NCBI GenBank assembly: GCA_003024985.2
Contig: PXIH01S0045837.1
Length of the DNA: 11,941 bases
Source of the DNA: Euperipatoides rowelli
Lineage: Eukaryota > Onychophora > Udeonychophora > Euonychophora > Peripatopsidae
Reading direction: 5' to 3' (one strand)
The notes beneath the pieces were generated by a model. It saw nothing but the letters and a program-made list of their open reading frames with translations. It had not been told where the DNA came from and made no database searches. Position 1 is the first letter of the stretch, and every line of letters starts with the position of its first letter. Shown here one piece after another: positions 7,846 to 11,941 of the stretch. The position numbers were made by a program, and so were the translations under genes.

Positions 7846-7846
7846 C

Positions 7847-8475
7847 ACAAAGATCAAGAATTAGATGTGATGACATGTTGGAATGATTGACTGATAAAGT
7901 TGTTAAGCCGATATTGTGAAACTAATTTGTAAAATCTCTATAAAAATTTAGAGAACATATATATATATATGTCGAAAATGTAGTATTTCATGGCAGATTC
8001 TGTTTATCATGTGAGATGCTGCTCTCTGTGAAATTTCACATCACAAAATTGTGGAAACCACATCCTTTAGTTATAGCTAATATAATAAAAGTGTTATTAG
8101 GATTTTATTTACAGGTTCTAAGCATTTTTGTCTGAAATTAAATTTTCTATTTCAGAGTTTATACAAATGACATTTCACAGAGACCTTATGGTTAACAAGT
8201 ATTTTAATCTAAAGAGATATGGTAGGATTTTGCTTTTACAGTAAGACTTATGAAAAACAAGGAAATTTTGAATATCAGTTTGCTTATTGGACTGAGTATT
8301 GCTTATTCTATCCTTTACGGAGTATTATAATCTATAATTCTTTGAAGTCTATGAAAAACTTGAAAACTATTAATAGTGGTTAAAAAAATCCTTACCTTTT
8401 AAGATATTTGAATTTGTAACTATGTCTAACTTAGTTTATGCTGCAAACATTTTATCTTTACCCTTTCTACTCAAA
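7847..8475. other. AT-rich stretch with small palindromes, no gene
   Basis: It contains an (AT)7 run inside the 18-bp palindrome at 7955-7972 and the perfect 14-bp palindrome TGTGAAATTTCACA at 8027-8040. TCTCTGTGAAAT (8023-8034) recurs inverted at 8172-8183. No frame longer than background and no RNA gene is seen. Confidence 0.45.
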
Positions 8476-8594
8476 TGTCGATTAAGTTATATAGCGACAT
8501 TATAAAAATTTCTCTTCCACTCCACTGTCTATTATATATCGACATTATAAAAATTTCTCTTCCACTCCACTGTCGATTAAACATTGACATTTTA
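8476..8594. repeat. 45-bp tandem repeat, about 2.5 copies
   Basis: The units at 8495-8539 and 8540-8584 are identical over their first 35 bases, beginning CGACATTATAAAAATTTC. Partial copies flank them: TGTCGATTAAG at 8476 and TGACATTTTA at 8585. The period is a multiple of three, so the plus frame at 8475-8678 repeats the peptide DIIKISLPLHC; the frame is best explained by the repeat and not by selection on a protein. Confidence 0.85.
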
Positions 8595-9300
8595 ACTTTA
8601 CAACTAATGGCCGCTTATGCTGTCTCTCTAGACAGCTTTTTTTGTTTTTTATTCTATTTATTTCTATTATTTTTGTAGGTTTATGGATTATATGAAGACT
8701 TTTAGTTGGAGATTGAACTGTTTTTCTTTGTGACTGATCATCGGGCAGTTGACTATTGATTAATGTTGAAATGCATGAATACGCATTTGGGTGTTGTATC
8801 TGTTTAGGCCTCTTAGGAACAGCACCAGTGAATTTGTTTGGTGGCCAATGGTGGTTTTTAATTTGTCCTGTTTTTCCAATGACTTTTTGTGTTCTTTTTA
8901 TTTGTTGTTTCAATAAACATTCTTAATGGTTGTAATTTCTGCCTTTTAATACCAAGAGATCCTTGGAACATTTGAATCTTTACGTGGATAACGTTAACTG
9001 CTTAGGTTCTTTACTTTGTCATNGCAAGTATAGAAGCCTCAATGACTTTAGTGTTTATGGCTGAATGTTTTCATCTGGATAATTCATAGACATGTCTTAT
9101 CGAATGCAGTAAGACATCGGAAAATCTAAGAAACTCTTCTCAGTTTATGTTTATTTATTTGTATATATTTTACTTATTTTACGAATCAACTTTTTATTTC
9201 ATCATAGTGTAAATAGGGGCCATATCCTTAGGGGCTAGGCCTTTAGATATAATTTGTATGTTTTGTTATGTTGAATAAATATACCTAGAATATAAAAATC
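8595..9300. other. Gene-free stretch with two possible poly(A) signals
   Basis: AATAAA occurs at 8912-8917 and 9274-9279, each after T-rich, UTR-like sequence on the plus strand; the second follows TAGGGGCC and TTTTGTTATGTTG and could be the 3' end of a decayed retroposon. A 122-codon minus-strand frame (8545-8913), very rich in Lys, Gln and Pro, shows no domain or signal peptide and overlaps the tandem repeat, so I do not call it a gene. Base 9023 is an unresolved N. Confidence 0.4.
8619..8643 (+). repeat. 7-bp stem-loop followed by T7
   Basis: GCTGTCT (8619-8625) pairs with AGACAGC (8630-8636) around CTCT and is followed directly by seven T. A T run could terminate RNA polymerase III, but no A or B box is seen upstream, so no RNA gene is called. 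Confidence 0.5.
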
Positions 9301-10518
9301 ACATTGTTAGCCTCAAAATTATATTTGTTTTCAATTGTATGAAATGATGTAAAACTAATATTAAAATCAGGTGATTTAAAATAATACAATCATATAAAAA
9401 CATTGAGTATAACGAAACCATATATCAAAATAATTTGAATGGAAAGTGTTAACATAAAGGATGTGGAATGTAAATGACAATGGTCACTGACTGACCTCAT
9501 AAAACGGCCAATAGTCAACTCAATAAAGTGGTTTACATTTAAAACAAAAGTTATTCTGTTGAATAAAATTTTTGTTCTTGTATAAATTTATCCTTACGCT
9601 GTTGAAATATAGGATGTAGGCTAGTTCTTTAGAATCTCTTTAAAAAAAGATTTATTGTAATTTCAAACATGTCAATTATAAAGTACAATTCAATGACTAC
9701 GATGTCATTGTCTCTCTTTACTTACAAAGAAATTGGATTTGTTAATTAATACTCCGTAGTGCATGAAATTATATTTCTATTTATTTTGCAATTATTAGTT
9801 GGATATATTGGTTTCATTTGTGTTTAGGAATAGGACTGGTTATTAATTTAAAGCAGTTTGATTTAAAAAGATAAATATTGCAAAGAATGTTTCATTGACT
9901 GAACAATATGTCACTGTTTTAACGTTTACAAATTGAAATAAAAATCCGAATTTAATCATTTATCTTTAGAATGAAAATGAATTCCATGGTATATGAAATT
10001 AAAACAATATTTTAGCTTCAAATTCAATTACCGTTATTCATGCAATTAAAGGGCTATTAAATCTATGAGTTAATTTTTTACAATTAGGGTAGGAAAGGGT
10101 TAGAGGAGGATCCTTGACTTGAATTGAAAATAAGAAATTCATCATTTTCTAGCAAGGAAGGGCAAGAGACTGCTAAGAAATAATTTTAAAACTAAATGGG
10201 ACTGCCAAATGATCACTATTTTAAAAATGATTAAAACACCTAGTTATTAATATGATGTAAAACAGATGCTGTCATTGTTTGTGTGTAGTGATGACCGTAG
10301 ATAACATCCTAGAAATGTTAAACCTTTAAAGGGGTGGTGATACTGGTAAAAATTTTATGAACCTAAAAAAAAAAACATTGAGAAATTAGGTCTATTGTAA
10401 CAAAATTAATTTTAATATTCAGCTATTCTATTGAATACGGTAGACAAAATGATCATTTTTGTTAAAAATACTAGTTAATTGTAAGGGTTAGCATAGAAGC
10501 CATCTTGATAAAGCATGT
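9301..10518. other. AT-rich stretch without a recognised gene
   Basis: I found no open frame of 60 codons, no TIR pair longer than chance, and no RNA gene. Small features include the palindrome CCTTTAAAGG near 10323. The stretch may be intronic or intergenic. Confidence 0.45.
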
Positions 10519-10770
10519 GTGTCTTCCTTACCCAAATCACTCATAGATTTTAGAATTTTTCTGCCAAACAGAAATGTCCATAATGCCTATGGTCCAAAAG
10601 GATTAATATTTCGTTATGTTTCGGTCAGTGATACTGCCAGCCCCGAGAGGGTAACCTACTCCCGGTATTATGGGCTATACAGTATACTAACCATATTATG
10701 GATAACACACTATGGCTCGCACCCAGTTATACAGAACCTGTACAGGACATCACATGACATAAATCACTAG
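10519..10770 (+). other. Unrecognised 83-codon open frame over a repeat copy
   Basis: The frame has an ATG at 10519 and a stop before 10771, and is visibly richer in G and C than its neighbours between about 10590 and 10760. The translation contains GPKGLIFRYVSVSDTASPER and no domain I recognise. The segment that encodes GPKGLIF lies in a 22-bp exact repeat (10590-10611) that recurs at 11086-11107. No promoter, splice context or signal peptide is evident. It could be a fragment of a repetitive element's ORF or an exon remnant; whether it is a protein gene is uncertain. Confidence 0.25.
10590..10611 (+). repeat. 22-bp direct repeat, copy 1
   Basis: TGGTCCAAAAGGATTAATAT plus TT, exact match to 11086-11107. 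Downstream, TACAGTATA and ATACAGAA follow in the same order in both copies at different spacing (about 52 and 42 bp apart), suggesting a longer, diverged shared element. Confidence 0.8.
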
Positions 10771-10936
10771 ACATTTATGGAACACATAAGTTAAACATTT
10801 ACGAAGATGATAAGAAGAACATTTATGGATTACATTTTGTGTTATTGCAATTCCTTTATTTTCTTTGCTCCTCAGCTCTTCTTTCTTGGTTATTCTTCTC
10901 TGACTGAACTATTCCGATGTATTTTCCATCTTCTGA

Positions 10937-11398
10937 ATGTCCTCTTTTTTATCCATGCCTGTCATTTTTCTTTTTCTCAGCTATAGTACTTTTATTTTCC
11001 TATACTGTTTGAAAATTACTTTTATAGTTACCTCTCCCTTTTATCTTCGGTTTTTCTTTTTTGATTTGCATTTCTTCTTTGTTTTTGGTCCAAAAGGATT
11101 AATATTTATAGCAAAATATGTGTTCCAGTTACCATTTCAATATACAGTATATATCCAGTGCACATACTTTCTATATAAAATAATACAGAATATTCCTATT
11201 TTTTTCTTCACTATTAGTGGGTCCCTTGAAGTTGAAAATGACTCATCTAACAGTGATTTTGACAGGCTGTTCATTTTCATTCAACGTTTTTGTACAAATC
11301 TTAAATATATGACATCTAAAAATGACACTTTTAATTTCATCTTTTTTAACTTTTATGTTCTAGTTTCTGGTTCAATCAAACTGAATAAATACTTTTGA
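10937..11398 (+). other. Unrecognised 153-codon open frame
   Basis: This is the longest open frame in the window. Residues 1-55 are encoded by a T-rich tract and are dominated by Phe, Leu, Ile and Tyr, with two hydrophobic stretches (roughly 8-32 and 37-50) that could pass as membrane segments. Such composition arises easily from poly-pyrimidine DNA, which is poor in stop codons. The second half is less biased and includes SGSLEVENDSSNSDFDRLF. GPKGLIF at about residues 51-57 lies in the 22-bp repeat shared with the frame at 10519. I recognise no family. It could be a decayed transposon ORF or chance. Confidence 0.2.
11086..11107 (+). repeat. 22-bp direct repeat, copy 2
   Basis: Exact match to 10590-10611, followed after a small insertion by TATGTGTTCC, comparable to TATGTTTCGG after copy 1. 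Both copies are read in the same frame by their overlapping open frames. Confidence 0.8.
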
Positions 11399-11840
11399 AT
11401 AGTTTAGCCAACAATGCATTTTGTCAACGTCAGTAGTTTTTCTTCAATATACCTGAAGTCAATTAAATGTAAGATGATTATTTCCAAAGTAAACTACCCT
11501 AAAATACATAAGCAGCACTAAGAATTCAAAGACCTATGACACATAGATTTTAATATTTCAGCAGATTTTTTAAAAAATATTACCATTCAAAATCAAGAAG
11601 GAAGAAGAAAAACAATATGGAAAATAGAATCATTTTAATAAATGAATAATTTTTTGTTCACATTATGAAAGAAAAGTTTATTGTAAATTTAGTATTTTGA
11701 AACATTTCAAGATACAACAAAAAATGTATTTTCAATACAATATAAACTACTTTTAAGCGAAATAAAAAAAATTAAATGTAGCCTATTTTCAAAAATGTAT
11801 TTTAGATAAGCTTGCGTGTATTTTTGATGCTGTCCAACTC
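11399..11840. other. AT-rich stretch without a recognised gene
   Basis: Nothing supportable beyond AT-rich sequence and the 14-bp near-palindrome TTGAAACATTTCAA near 11697-11710. Confidence 0.45.
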
Positions 11841-11904
11841 TTTATCTATCTAACTCTATCTATCTATCTCTATCTATCTATCTCTATCTATCTATCTATC
11901 TATC

Positions 11905-11941
<37 letters not shown>
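11841..11941. repeat. Interrupted (CTAT)n microsatellite, runs off the end
   Basis: CTAT tetramers are interrupted at intervals by CTCTAT, giving higher-order blocks such as CTCTATCTATCTAT. The last uninterrupted block is the longest and reaches the window edge, so the true array length is unknown. Confidence 0.95.

Larger units (their letters stand above)
7350..7846 (+). pseudogene. LINE C-terminal fragment, 3' part, with 3' UTR and tail
   Basis: From 7355 the frame reads MGGNALYYLDRLELLGINSV, which fits the YxERLxxLGL segment that follows LERVQRR in non-LTR reverse transcriptases. It hits a TGA at 7526, then continues in the same frame to about 7603. The C-terminal signature NDLPKDMRN (7605-7631) appears one frame over, consistent with loss of two bases within an original LWNDLP. 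After the coding remnant comes an AT-rich 3' UTR, a stem-loop (7785-7810), AATAAA at 7824-7829 and the tail ATTCTATTCTA (7835-7845). Short ATTCT-type tails are typical of CR1/L2-like elements. With the fragment at 6550-6747 it forms a single 5'-truncated LINE copy. Confidence 0.75.

Noticed and set aside
8023-8183. TCTCTGTGAAAT inverted pair as a possible 161-bp MITE
   Set aside because: Only 12 bp pair, with no flanking duplication and no sharp boundary.
8545-8913. 122-codon minus-strand open frame
   Set aside because: Composition is dominated by Lys, Gln and Pro, it runs through the tandem repeat at its 3' end, and no domain is recognisable.
9023-9023. Ambiguous base N
   Set aside because: A sequencing or assembly ambiguity, not a biological feature.
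8316-9758. 12-bp inverted pair TACGGAGTATTA / TAATACTCCGTA 1.4 kb apart
   Set aside because: A 12-bp inverted match is expected by chance among all pairs in a window this size, and homology decays immediately beyond it.
1-11941. CRISPR array, prophage, operon or bacterial gene cluster
   Set aside because: There are no regularly spaced repeats with unique spacers, no Shine-Dalgarno-led gene series, and the LINE and MITE content points to an animal genome.

Overview
The window is strongly AT-rich and looks like intergenic or intronic DNA from an animal genome, probably an invertebrate. The basis is a decayed LINE reverse transcriptase with an AATAAA signal and ATTCT tail, several TIR-bounded non-autonomous DNA transposons, simple repeats, long A and T runs, and no multi-exon or operon-like gene layout. 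I cannot name the species. No intact protein gene is supported. Every open frame of 60 codons or more is either low-complexity, transposon sequence or unrecognised.

Layout. 1-679: AT-rich, with a short (ATTTGT)4 microsatellite. 680-1239: hAT-like element with imperfect TIRs that holds two units of a tandem module (called module M here). 1661-2044: a TIR element carrying many GRTACAA motifs. 2296-2420: a small G-rich patch. 2601-2625: a perfect hairpin. 2810-3420: long A and T runs. 3421-3954: a possible element with G-rich and C-rich inverted arms. 4150-4344: a compact 195-bp element with 18-bp TIRs and a 6-bp direct repeat on both sides, carrying one copy of M. 4866-6526: a region bounded by a 55-bp inverted repeat, with two M units on the minus strand and a mariner-type MITE (6129-6472, TA target site) next to the right arm. 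About 6550-7846: a 5'-truncated LINE whose reverse transcriptase C-terminus is split by a 602-bp piggyBac-like insertion (6748-7349, TTAA/TTGA flanks). 8476-8594: a 45-bp tandem repeat. 8597-10518: two possible polyadenylation signals and little else. 10519-11398: two unrecognised open frames that share a 22-bp repeat in the same reading frame. 11841-11941: a CTAT microsatellite running off the end.

The best-supported story is a nested transposon graveyard. Removing the 6748-7349 insertion with one target copy brings the two halves of a LINE ORF together at the expected spacing, which dates the piggyBac-like insertion after the LINE. Module M appears inside or next to three unrelated TIR pairs, which suggests that different non-autonomous families captured the same cargo or inserted around it. 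I found no cellular operon, defence system or RNA gene.
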